Below, piece after piece: positions 1-6,092 of a DNA stretch of 8,792 nt. Origin of the DNA: an uncultured Clostridia bacterium (GTDB taxonomy: Bacteria > Bacillota > Clostridia > Christensenellales > Aristaeellaceae). A program made the position numbers and the translations under genes. How positions within the stretch are numbered: position 1 is the stretch's first letter; every line of letters starts with the position of its first letter. The notes under the pieces are model-generated. The model was given only the letters and a program-made list of their open reading frames with translations, did not search any database and was not told the DNA's origin. The DNA lies in assembly GCA_946042585.1 (NCBI GenBank), contig CAMGDO010000023.1, forward strand, positions 1 through 8,792. Direction: 5' to 3'.

Positions 1-1
1 G

Positions 2-592
2 CTGTATGCGCTGGAGGGCTATCTGTCGCCCAATACCTATGAGGTATATACGTCGGCAACGGCGGAAGAAATACTGCGAAAGCTTCTGTCGCAGACAGAA
101 GCGGTGTTCAGGGATGAATGGCATACGCGGGCGGAAGAAATCGGCATGACGATGGACGAGGTCATTACATTGGCCTCGATGATAGAAAAGGAAGCCAAGC
201 AAAGCGATTTTGCGCGCGTTTCCGCGGTGTTTCACAATCGATTGGATATGGGCATGACGCTGGGCAGCGACGTGACGATCAAATATGTGACGGGCACGAC
301 GCGGATGAGCCTGAACAGCAGCGACCTGAGCGTCAATTCGCTGTATAACACCTATCAGCACACAGGGCTGCCGCTGGGGCCGATCTGCAATCCGTCGGCG
401 GCTGCCATTGAGGCGGCGCTGTATCCCGATGAAACGTTTGTTGCGGAAAAGTATCTGTATTTCTGCTCCAAGGAACCGGATACGGGCGAATTGTACTTCT
501 CCAAAACGCTGGCAGAGCATGAGGCGGCTGTGAAGATCTACGCGCCGCTCTGGCAGGCATATGATGAAAAGACAGGAGCGAATGACCAATGA
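2..592 (+). CDS. mltG: Endolytic peptidoglycan transglycosylase MltG, C-terminal part (5' truncated by window)
   Basis: This is the C-terminal 196 residues of a YceG/MltG-family protein; the open frame runs in from the window start with codons beginning at base 2. MltG is a membrane-anchored lytic transglycosylase that cuts nascent glycan strands and acts as a terminase of glycan polymerisation. Visible family motifs, in order, are LEGYLSPNTYEV (residues 4-15 of the visible part), LASMIEKEA, whose first Glu (codon 185-187) aligns with the catalytic Glu of E. coli MltG, then FHNRLDMGMTLGSDVTIKYV, YNTYQHTGLPLGPICNPSAAAIEAAL and YLYF...YFSKTLAEHEAAV. The N-terminal membrane segment and LysM-like part lie outside the window. 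The stop overlaps the next start by 4 bases (ATGA), which suggests translational coupling. A GTG at 104 lies inside the conserved domain and is not a real start. The family call is very secure; only completeness is unknown. Confidence 0.94.
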   Translation: MYALEGYLSPNTYEVYTSATAEEILRKLLSQTEAVFRDEWHTRAEEIGMTMDEVITLASMIEKEAKQSDFARVSAVFHNRLDMGMTLGSDVTIKYVTGTTRMSLNSSDLSVNSLYNTYQHTGLPLGPICNPSAAAIEAALYPDETFVAEKYLYFCSKEPDTGELYFSKTLAEHEAAVKIYAPLWQAYDEKTGANDQ

Positions 593-1821
593 TGGAGCTG
601 TTGTCGCCTGCGGGCGGCATGGAGCAGCTGAAGGCGGCAGTGCGGTTTGGCGCGGATGCGGTATATGGAGGGCTGAAGAAATTCGGGCTGCGCGCATCAG
701 CGGGTAATTTTGACTGGGATGAAATGCGTATGGCGCTGGATCTTGTACATGGCAGCGGCAGGCGATTTTATCTGACGCTGAATATCCTGCCCTATGATGA
801 CGAATTGGAGGAACTGGTGCAGTGCGCGCAGCGGGCGTGCGACATGGGCGTGGATGCGGCGATTGTCAGCGATATCGGCGCTTTTCTGCTGCTGCGCGAA
901 CGCGTGCCGCAGCTGGAATTGCATGTGAGCACGCAGGCCAATGTGATGAACACAGCGTCAGCCGCCTTTTTTGCTGAGCATGGCGCAGCGCGCGTGGTGC
1001 TGTCGCGTGAGTTGTCGCTTGCGCGCATTGCGGCGATTCGCCGGTGTCTTCCGTCCAAAGTGGGCATTGAAGCCTTTGTACACGGCGCCATGTGCATGGC
1101 GCATTCGGGGCGCTGCATGATGAGCGATCATATGATCGGACGCGGCGGCAATCGCGGCGCATGCGCGCAGCCCTGCAGGTGGGAGTATACGGTGACGGAG
1201 ATCAAGCGTCCGGATGAACCCATGGAAGCATATGAGGATGCGCGCGGCACCTATATCTTTTCGGCCTATGATCTGAATATGCTATCGCATCTGCCGCAGA
1301 TGCGGGATGCGGGCATTGAGTCGCTCAAGATTGAGGGACGGATGAAAACGGGCTATTATGTGGCGACGGTGACGCATGTGTACCGCACGGCGCTGGATTT
1401 GCTCTCGCAAAGCGAGGAGGCATATCGCGCGGCGCTGCCGGAGCTGATGGAGCAATTGTGCAAGGTCAGCCATCGGGCGAGCAATACCGGATTTTATTTT
1501 GGCAGACCGCAGCCTTCCTCCGGTGCGGCAGGCTTTTCGCAGACCAGAGAATTTTCGGGGCGGATTACCGGCATGCATGAGGGCATGCTGCAGGTAGAGG
1601 TTAAAAACCGTTTCCATGTGGGCGATGTGCTGGAGGCGGTGACGCCATCGGGCGAAAAGAGCTTTACCGTGCGGCACATTCTGCGCGCGGATACGGGTGA
1701 ATCGATGGACGCTGTGTCGATTGCCGGGCAGCAGGTGCTGGTGGATGCGGGCATTGAAGCGGGCGAAGGCGATTATCTGCGCGGGCCAAACCGCAATCAC
1801 CGTCCGCAGACGCAGAAATAA
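589..1821 (+). CDS. trhP: U32 family protein, TrhP-type (tRNA U34 hydroxylation)
   Basis: A 410-residue member of the peptidase U32 family. The N-terminal TIM-barrel begins with ELLSPAGGMEQLKAAVRFGADAVYGG. The U32 signature is at residues 161-179 (EAFVHGAMCMAHSGRCMMS), followed by GACAQPCRW; Cys169, Cys176, Cys192 and Cys196 form the conserved four-cysteine set. SLKIEGRMK (245-253) is another family block, and the C-terminal beta-rich region starts near FSGRITG. Although named peptidases, the characterised members E. coli YegQ and B. subtilis YrrN/YrrO (TrhP) are needed for prephenate-dependent 5-hydroxyuridine formation at tRNA position 34. In B. subtilis these genes also follow mltG (yrrL), so synteny favours TrhP over the RlhA or UbiU/V branches; here trmR and a second U32 gene are missing between. 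An AGGAG at 573-577 lies 11 bases before ATG 589, and an in-frame ATG at 592 is the alternative start. The family call is secure; the exact substrate is inferred. Confidence 0.86.
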   Translation: MMELLSPAGGMEQLKAAVRFGADAVYGGLKKFGLRASAGNFDWDEMRMALDLVHGSGRRFYLTLNILPYDDELEELVQCAQRACDMGVDAAIVSDIGAFLLLRERVPQLELHVSTQANVMNTASAAFFAEHGAARVVLSRELSLARIAAIRRCLPSKVGIEAFVHGAMCMAHSGRCMMSDHMIGRGGNRGACAQPCRWEYTVTEIKRPDEPMEAYEDARGTYIFSAYDLNMLSHLPQMRDAGIESLKIEGRMKTGYYVATVTHVYRTALDLLSQSEEAYRAALPELMEQLCKVSHRASNTGFYFGRPQPSSGAAGFSQTREFSGRITGMHEGMLQVEVKNRFHVGDVLEAVTPSGEKSFTVRHILRADTGESMDAVSIAGQQVLVDAGIEAGEGDYLRGPNRNHRPQTQK

Positions 1822-1845
1822 GCGGCAAAGATGCGCATATCCTGT

Positions 1846-1854
1846 AGGGGGGTG
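1846..1854 (+). promoter_or_regulatory. Strong ribosome binding site deciding the sigK start
   Basis: AGGGGGGTG lies 6 bases before ATG 1861. An in-frame ATG at 1831 would place this site inside the coding region and has no Shine-Dalgarno sequence of its own, so 1861 is taken as the start. The protein then begins directly with the hydrophobic pro-sequence expected of pro-sigma-K. Confidence 0.8.
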
Positions 1855-1860
1855 TGCGAT

Positions 1861-2553
1861 ATGCTGGAGTTTATCCTGTTTCTTGTGCGCGATGCGCTGC
1901 TGCTGCTGGGGCATATATCGGGGGGCGGGAGCTTTCCAAAGCCCCTGAGCAAAGCAGAAGAAGCAAAGTGTCTGGCTGCCATGCGTCAGGGAGATGAAAC
2001 GGCGCGGGCGCGGCTGATTGAGCATAATCTTCGGCTGGTGGCGCATGTGGTGCGCAAATACACCGTGCCGGGCTATACGCAGGATGATCTTGTATCGGTC
2101 GGCACGCTGGGGCTGATGAAAGCCGTTGCCAGCTATAACACGGACACCCGGACGCCGCTGTCCACCTATGCTGCGCGATGCATTGAGAACGAGGTGCTGA
2201 TGCTGCTCAGGGCCTCCCGCAAGCACCGGGGAGACGTGTCGCTGAGCGATCCCATTGGCATGGATAACGAAGGAAACGATATCTCCTTTCAGGATATTCT
2301 GGGGACGCCGGAGGACATGGTGGAGGAGGCGGCCATCCGCAGCGTGAATATGCAGCAGGTGCGCACAGCGCTGAAAACGCTGCCTGCCCGTGAGCGGACG
2401 GTGCTGGAAATGCGCTATGGACTGTTGGGCGGAAAGCCGATGATGCAGCATGAGGTGGCGCAGAAGATGGGCATTTCGCGCAGCTATGTGTCGCGCATTG
2501 AAACAAAGGCGATTCAGCTGATTCGGGATGAAATGCTGAAAAAACGATCATAA
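1861..2553 (+). CDS. sigK: RNA polymerase sporulation sigma factor SigK (pro-sigma-K)
   Basis: A 230-residue sigma-70 family protein that directs late mother-cell gene expression (coat, cortex, mother-cell lysis) in endospore formers. Residues 1-24 are a hydrophobic leader (FILFLV, ALLLLG) followed by SFPKPLS, the junction seen in pro-sigma-K (FPQPLS in B. subtilis). By alignment, SpoIVFB-type intramembrane cleavage would fall near residues 18-20. Region 2 is RLIEHNLRLVAHVV (51-64), DDLVSVGTLGLMKAV (75-89) and LSTYAARCIENEVLMLLR (100-117). VSLSDPIGMDNEGNDISFQDILG (126-148) is typical of SigK/SigE. Region 4 has EMRYGLLGG and the helix-turn-helix ISRSYVSRIETKAI (205-218). The frame is unbroken, so there is no skin-type insertion here. 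The gene lies 39 bases after the U32 gene and 15 before the next, suggesting co-transcription. SigE is the nearest alternative, but the leader and the FPKPLS junction favour SigK. Confidence 0.92.
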   Translation: MLEFILFLVRDALLLLGHISGGGSFPKPLSKAEEAKCLAAMRQGDETARARLIEHNLRLVAHVVRKYTVPGYTQDDLVSVGTLGLMKAVASYNTDTRTPLSTYAARCIENEVLMLLRASRKHRGDVSLSDPIGMDNEGNDISFQDILGTPEDMVEEAAIRSVNMQQVRTALKTLPARERTVLEMRYGLLGGKPMMQHEVAQKMGISRSYVSRIETKAIQLIRDEMLKKRS

Positions 2554-2568
2554 CGGAGGATACAAAGG

Positions 2569-3414
2569 ATGAGATTCGGTCCGGCGGGCAATTCGGACAG
2601 ATTTTATGCCGAAGGCTATAAAACCAGCGAGCAGGCGCCGCAATGGCTGGCGCAGATGGGCCTGAGCGCATATGAGTATTCATTTGGCCGCGGCGTGTCG
2701 CTTTCGGAAGAGATGGCGCAGAAGATTCGCCAGAAAGCCATGGAGCATCATATTGCCATGAGCGCGCACGCTCCGTATTTTATCAATCTGGCCAATCCCG
2801 ACCCGGAAAAGCGTGAGAATAGCTATCGCTATATTCTGGAAGCGGCGCAGGCTGTTACAAGACTGGGCGGCGAAAGGGTCGTGGTGCATGTGGGCGCGGT
2901 GATGAAGCTGGAGCGGTCAAAGGCGCTGCGCAAATGCTGCGAAGGGCTGCAGGAGGCGTATAAGCGGCTGGATGACGCGGGTCTTGGCGCGGTGCGGCTG
3001 TGCCCTGAGACAATGGGCAAGTACAGCCAGATCGGCGATCTTGAGGAAACGCTGGATTTCTGCCTGCTCGATGACAGAATGCTGCCGTGTATTGATTTTG
3101 CGCATCTGCATGCGCTGACGGGCGGCGGACTCAAAGAAACGGCGGATTTTGAGCGGATACTGGATTCGATTGAGCGGCGTCTGGGTATGGAGCGCGCGCG
3201 GCAGATGCACATGCATTTTTCCACCATTGAGTATACGCAGGCAGGGGAAAAGCGCCATCGCACCTTTGACGAGACGGCATATGGGCCGCGGTTTGAGCAG
3301 CTGGCGCCATTATTGCACGCGCGCGGATACTGCGGCACCGTCATCTGCGAGTGCAAGGGGACGCAGGCGGATGACGCGGCAAAAATGCATGCGATCTGGA
3401 TGGCGCAGAAATAA
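2569..3414 (+). CDS. Endonuclease IV-like TIM-barrel protein (AP endonuclease family 2)
   Basis: A 281-residue protein of the xylose-isomerase-like/AP-endonuclease-2 fold, close in size to E. coli Nfo (285 residues), which incises DNA at abasic sites with three zinc ions. Metal-site motifs occur in the Nfo order: HAPYFINLANP (H67), VVHVGA (H107), PETMGK (E147), CIDFAHLHA (D176, H179), MHMHFSTIEY (H216), GEKRH (H230) and VICECKG (E261). Eight of the nine Nfo ligands have an equivalent. The Asp that precedes the last His (D229 in Nfo) is not in place; K228 or E227 occupies that area. The HFSTIEY and HRTFDETAYGP stretches mark a clade distinct from classical Nfo. The start is set by GGAGG at 2555-2559, 9 bases before ATG 2569. 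It is the last gene before the terminator at 3417-3466. Being co-linear with sigK could fit DNA repair during sporulation, but that is inference; a sugar-phosphate isomerase role is not excluded. Confidence 0.82.
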   Translation: MRFGPAGNSDRFYAEGYKTSEQAPQWLAQMGLSAYEYSFGRGVSLSEEMAQKIRQKAMEHHIAMSAHAPYFINLANPDPEKRENSYRYILEAAQAVTRLGGERVVVHVGAVMKLERSKALRKCCEGLQEAYKRLDDAGLGAVRLCPETMGKYSQIGDLEETLDFCLLDDRMLPCIDFAHLHALTGGGLKETADFERILDSIERRLGMERARQMHMHFSTIEYTQAGEKRHRTFDETAYGPRFEQLAPLLHARGYCGTVICECKGTQADDAAKMHAIWMAQK

Positions 3415-3416
3415 AC

Positions 3417-3466
3417 AAAGAGCGGCGATCGCTTGAAGACAATGCTTCAGGCGATCGCCGCTCTTT
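3417..3466. terminator. Long bidirectional intrinsic terminator between convergent genes
   Basis: The arm at 3417-3432 (AAAGAGCGGCGATCGC) pairs perfectly with 3451-3466. Inside it, TGAAG (3434-3438) pairs with CTTCA (3445-3449) around the loop ACAATG, after a T-G wobble, giving about 22 pairs with no bulge. A short U tract follows on the plus strand (to 3467), and on the minus strand the U-rich sequence opposite AATAAACAAA follows. It lies 2 bases after the endonuclease-like gene and 23 bases after the end of the minus-strand hydrolase, so it can serve both transcripts. Confidence 0.88.
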
Positions 3467-3489
3467 TGCGTGAGGACGGTATTTGCGGC

Positions 3490-4323
3490 TCAGATATTCA
3501 GCTCCATTCCGTCATAGGCGACCCAAAAGCCAAATTCCTGTGCCTGTGCGCGCAGTTCGTCATGCGTTTTTTCGACCAGGTGACCCATGTGGCTGAGCAG
3601 GAAGACTGTTGCTTCATCCGCGCAGCCGATCTGGCGCAGAAGGCACGCGGTATCGGCGCACTGGTCAATATCCATGTGCGAGGCGGTGATGCGTTGGCCG
3701 CGCCCCAGCGTGCAGTCCAGCGACACGGCGTTCAGATGTACGGGATGCTCACGGAGATAGTGGATGGTTTCGGGCAGAAGATATCCGGAATCATGCACCC
3801 ATAAAAGCGCTTTGTTCTCCTGCTCGATGAGATACAGCATGGTGCCGATGCTGGCAGCGTGATTGGAGGGCAGGGGCGTGATCCTGTGCGTGCCGATCCA
3901 AAAGGGGGTAAAGGGCGCGACAGGCACGATGCGCGGATAGCGCTGCGGCGGAAATTTGGTGTTGTTTTCCGCCATTTTTGCTATCCGTTCGCTCTCTTCG
4001 GCTGCGCTGATGGGCGGCATATAGAAGGTCCAGCCGCCGCCGTCATCCTGAAAACGGGAGGCAAATCCGCCCGTCATGCTGAAATGATCGGCATGCGCGT
4101 GGGTAATGAGAATATGGCGGTGTCTGCGGATATCCAGCCCGCAGTAGACGCTGTGCGCATAAGCGTCTACCGGGCAGTCGATCATGATTTCATCCAGCGT
4201 AGCCTGCGAACGTGTGCGGATATTCGGCCCGCCGTATCTGCGCGCATGCTCGCATACGCGGCAGGAGCAGCAAATTTCGGGGATGCCGGCGCCAGCCCCT
4301 GTGCCGTAATATTTGAGCTTCAT
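3490..4323 (-). CDS. PhnP-like metallo-beta-lactamase-fold hydrolase
   Basis: A 277-residue MBL-fold protein. THAHADH (74-80) is the HxHxDH metal motif; further predicted di-metal ligands are H155 in PLPSNH, D178 in VHDSG, H216 in TASHMD and H245 in LSHMGH. Near the N-terminus, C19, C21 and C24 (CSCRVC) together with H248 reproduce the structural zinc site of PhnP (two close Cys, a third three residues on, and a His three residues after the last active-site His). The ending AYDGMELNI also resembles PhnP's GFDGMEI. PhnP is the 5-phosphoribosyl 1,2-cyclic phosphate phosphodiesterase of phosphonate breakdown, but no other phn gene is present, so the substrate here is open. GGAGGG lies 6 bases before the ATG (minus-strand bases 4335-4330). 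The gene is divergent from the kinase at 4442 and convergent with the gene ending at 3414. Other PhnP/lipoate-biosynthesis-like MBL enzymes are alternatives; the fold and metal site are secure. Confidence 0.87.
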   Translation of the reverse strand: MKLKYYGTGAGAGIPEICCSCRVCEHARRYGGPNIRTRSQATLDEIMIDCPVDAYAHSVYCGLDIRRHRHILITHAHADHFSMTGGFASRFQDDGGGWTFYMPPISAAEESERIAKMAENNTKFPPQRYPRIVPVAPFTPFWIGTHRITPLPSNHAASIGTMLYLIEQENKALLWVHDSGYLLPETIHYLREHPVHLNAVSLDCTLGRGQRITASHMDIDQCADTACLLRQIGCADEATVFLLSHMGHLVEKTHDELRAQAQEFGFWVAYDGMELNI

Positions 4324-4340
4324 GCTCTTCCCTCCGGTTT

Positions 4341-4351
4341 CTGAAATTCAG
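4341..4351. repeat. Small perfect palindrome (CTGAA-A-TTCAG) upstream of the kinase promoter
   Basis: Five-base arms flank one A, 13 bases upstream of the TTGACG hexamer at 4364 and inside the presumed leader of the minus-strand hydrolase. A site of this size could be a half-operator, but it also occurs by chance in AT-rich DNA. No second copy was seen in the window. Confidence 0.25.
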
Positions 4352-4363
4352 GCATATTTCAAA

Positions 4364-4392
4364 TTGACGAATGCATGCCATGAGATTATAAT
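4364..4392 (+). promoter_or_regulatory. Sigma-A-type promoter for the ribulokinase-like gene
   Basis: TTGACG (4364-4369, 5 of 6 matches to the -35 consensus), a 17-base spacer and a perfect TATAAT (4387-4392). Transcription would start near 4399, giving a leader of about 43 bases that carries AAGGA (4430-4434), 7 bases before ATG 4442. This is the best promoter in the window. It implies vegetative expression of the kinase. Confidence 0.85.
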
Positions 4393-4416
4393 AAAACAGA
4401 TCGCACGAATAGACAA
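4388..4416 (-). promoter_or_regulatory. Candidate divergent promoter for the PhnP-like hydrolase
   Basis: Read on the minus strand: TTGTCT (4416-4411, 4 of 6 matches), a 17-base spacer and TATTAT (4393-4388, 5 of 6). The -10 overlaps the -10 of the plus-strand promoter, so only one polymerase could open this region at a time. An alternative minus-strand -10, TATAAT at 4390-4385, has no -35 at a usual distance. Confidence 0.5.
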
Positions 4417-4441
4417 TATCTGCAGAAAAAAGGAATGAAAA

Positions 4442-6037
4442 ATGATGAAATATACCATCGGTGTGGATTTTGGCACGCTGTCGTGCCGTGCGCTTGTCGT
4501 CAGCGCAGAAAACGGCGCGGCGCTGGGCATGGGGGAATGCGGATATCATGTATATGACGACACGCTGCCCTGCGGCAGAAAGCTGCCTGCCCGCGCGGCG
4601 CTGGCGGATCCGCTGGAATATTTGGAGGCGCTGAGCACAGCAGTGCGCGCGGCGGTGAAAAACGCCGGAATCAATGCGCAGGACGTAATCGCCCTGGCGA
4701 TTGACGCCACTTCCATGAGCGTGGTTCCATGCGATGAAAACGGCATGCCCATGCGTGCACAAAAGAAATGGGCAGACGAGCCGCAGGCCTATATCCGCCT
4801 GTGGAAATCCTACACAGCCACGCAGGAGGCAGAGCGCATCAAGAGCGCCATGGCGGAGAAAAAGCCCGGCTTTATGGCGGCCTGCGGCGGTTATCCGTCC
4901 AGCGAGGGCATGTTTCCCAAGCTTCTGGAAACCTTGCGGGAGTGCCCTGCGCTTTATGACGAAACGAGCGCGTTTACCGATCTGGATGAATGGCTGACGT
5001 GGCTCCTGACGGGCAATCTGACCCGCAGCGCGGGATCCATGGGGCTGAAGAACTATTGTCCGGATGGAAAAACGCTGCCTGACGCCGGCTTTTTTGCGCA
5101 GCTGGATGAGCGCCTTGCCAATGTGCACGAAAAGCTTCGCGGAGAAATGCTGCCCTGGGGTGCGTGCGCAGGCAGGCTGACGCCCATGATGGCGGAAAGG
5201 CTTGGCCTGCCATCCGGCATTGCCGTGGGCGCGGGCGGGCTGGATGGACATACCTCCATGATGGCGCTGGGTCTGCATGAAAGCGGGGATGCGATGCTGA
5301 CGATCGGCACGTCGGGCGTGCTGGCGGTTATTTCGGATGAATGGCATGTGGTCAGCGGCGTGTGCGGGCAGGCATACAACGGGCATCTGCCCGGCTTCTA
5401 TGGCTATGACTTCTGTCAGAGCGGCGTGGGCGATATGTTCGGCTGGTTTGTGGATAATTGCGTGCCGTCCCGCTGCGAGGCGCAGGCAAAGGCAGAGGGG
5501 AAGTCCGTTCATCAGCTTCTGAGCGAGCGCGGCTTTGCGCAGCCTGTGCGCGCCGATGCACCCGTAGCTGTGGACTGGTGGAACGGCAGCCGCAGCGTGG
5601 TGGTGGATCAGACGCTTTCCGGCGCAATATCAGGGCTGAGGCTGTCCACAAGGCCGGAGGAGATTTACCGCGCGCTGGTGGAGGCGGCTGCCTTTGGCAC
5701 GCGGCTGCTGGTGGAGCATGCCCAAAAGCATGGCGTGATGGTGAAGCGCATCTGCGTGTGCGGCGGCATTGCCGGGAAAAACCCGCTGCTGGTGCAGTGC
5801 TATGCCAACATTCTGGGGCGCGAATTGCACGTTTCCTCGCTGCCAAACAGCGCAGCGGCGGGTGCAGCCATCGGCGCGGCTGCGGCTTCGGGGATGTATG
5901 CAACGCTTGAAGAAGCCATGGCGCATATGAGCAGCCGCCATTTCACCAGCTATCAGCCCGATATGGCGGTGCATGAAGCGTATCAGCCGCTGTATGAGCG
6001 GTATCTGAAAATGCGTTCCTTCCAGGCGGGCAGGTAA
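4442..6037 (+). CDS. araB: FGGY-family carbohydrate kinase, L-ribulokinase-like
   Basis: A 531-residue FGGY kinase. The N-terminal phosphate-binding strand is GVDFGTLSCRALVV (7-20). AIDATSMSVVPCDENGMPM (86-104) and GGYPSSEGMFPKLLE (149-163) align with AraB. The predicted catalytic base is D268 in GGLDGH. IGTSGVL (288-294) and VCGQAYNGHLPGFYGYDFCQSGVGDMFGWF (307-336) are AraB-like, as is DWWNGSR (378-384, DWFNGRR in E. coli AraB). The C-terminal ATP-site block is CGGIAGKNPLLVQCYANILGRE. The expected reaction is ATP-dependent phosphorylation of L-ribulose at O5 in arabinose catabolism, in the cytoplasm. It is slightly shorter than E. coli AraB (566). No araA, araD, transporter or regulator adjoins it; it has its own promoter and a terminator, so it is probably monocistronic. 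D-ribulose or another ketopentose is a possible substrate. Two ATG codons in tandem (4442, 4445) could each serve as start. Confidence 0.84.
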   Translation: MMKYTIGVDFGTLSCRALVVSAENGAALGMGECGYHVYDDTLPCGRKLPARAALADPLEYLEALSTAVRAAVKNAGINAQDVIALAIDATSMSVVPCDENGMPMRAQKKWADEPQAYIRLWKSYTATQEAERIKSAMAEKKPGFMAACGGYPSSEGMFPKLLETLRECPALYDETSAFTDLDEWLTWLLTGNLTRSAGSMGLKNYCPDGKTLPDAGFFAQLDERLANVHEKLRGEMLPWGACAGRLTPMMAERLGLPSGIAVGAGGLDGHTSMMALGLHESGDAMLTIGTSGVLAVISDEWHVVSGVCGQAYNGHLPGFYGYDFCQSGVGDMFGWFVDNCVPSRCEAQAKAEGKSVHQLLSERGFAQPVRADAPVAVDWWNGSRSVVVDQTLSGAISGLRLSTRPEEIYRALVEAAAFGTRLLVEHAQKHGVMVKRICVCGGIAGKNPLLVQCYANILGRELHVSSLPNSAAAGAAIGAAAASGMYATLEEAMAHMSSRHFTSYQPDMAVHEAYQPLYERYLKMRSFQAGR

Positions 6038-6056
6038 ATACGCCTGCATACGCCAT

Positions 6057-6090
6057 AAAAAAAGCAGGGCGACAGATCGCTCTGCTTTTT
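6057..6090. terminator. Bidirectional intrinsic terminator between araB-like gene and DUF3343 gene
   Basis: The stem at 6064-6072 (GCAGGGCGA) pairs with 6077-6085 (TCGCTCTGC, one G-U pair) around the four-base loop CAGA. Five T follow on the plus strand (6086-6090), and seven A precede it (6057-6063), giving seven U on the minus strand. It lies 19 bases after the kinase stop and 2 bases beyond the minus-strand stop, so it fits both genes and looks stronger for the minus strand. Confidence 0.92.
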
Positions 6091-6092
6091 GT

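Noticed and set aside
21..21. Lipoprotein signal considered for the L,D-transpeptidase (Cys codons at 7733-7738)
   Set aside because: The coordinates here are residue 21 of that protein. The residues before the Cys are G-M-A, lacking the usual Leu/Val/Ile at -3, so an ordinary signal peptide is more likely, though not certain.
1818..1843. Possible SigE-type promoter for sigK (ATA at 1818-1820, 15 bases, CATATCCT at 1836-1843)
   Set aside because: The -10 resembles the mother-cell consensus, but the predicted start near 1849-1850 would fall inside the Shine-Dalgarno sequence, and the -35 match is only three bases. Transcript mapping is needed before it is annotated.
1282..2451. Long minus-strand open frame (389 codons) across the U32 and sigK genes
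   Set aside because: It crosses two well-identified plus-strand genes, its translation is rich in His, Arg and Gln with no recognisable domain, and it has no promoter or ribosome binding site. It is a codon-bias shadow.
3425..3458. GCGATCGC octamers that look like a HIP1-type genomic repeat
   Set aside because: Both copies are the two arms of the terminator hairpin, so the repetition is explained by base pairing.
4190..5512. Long minus-strand open frame (440 codons) over the kinase and the hydrolase start
   Set aside because: It is antisense to the conserved kinase, runs through the divergent promoter region and encodes low-complexity His/Arg/Ala-rich sequence. No family is recognisable.
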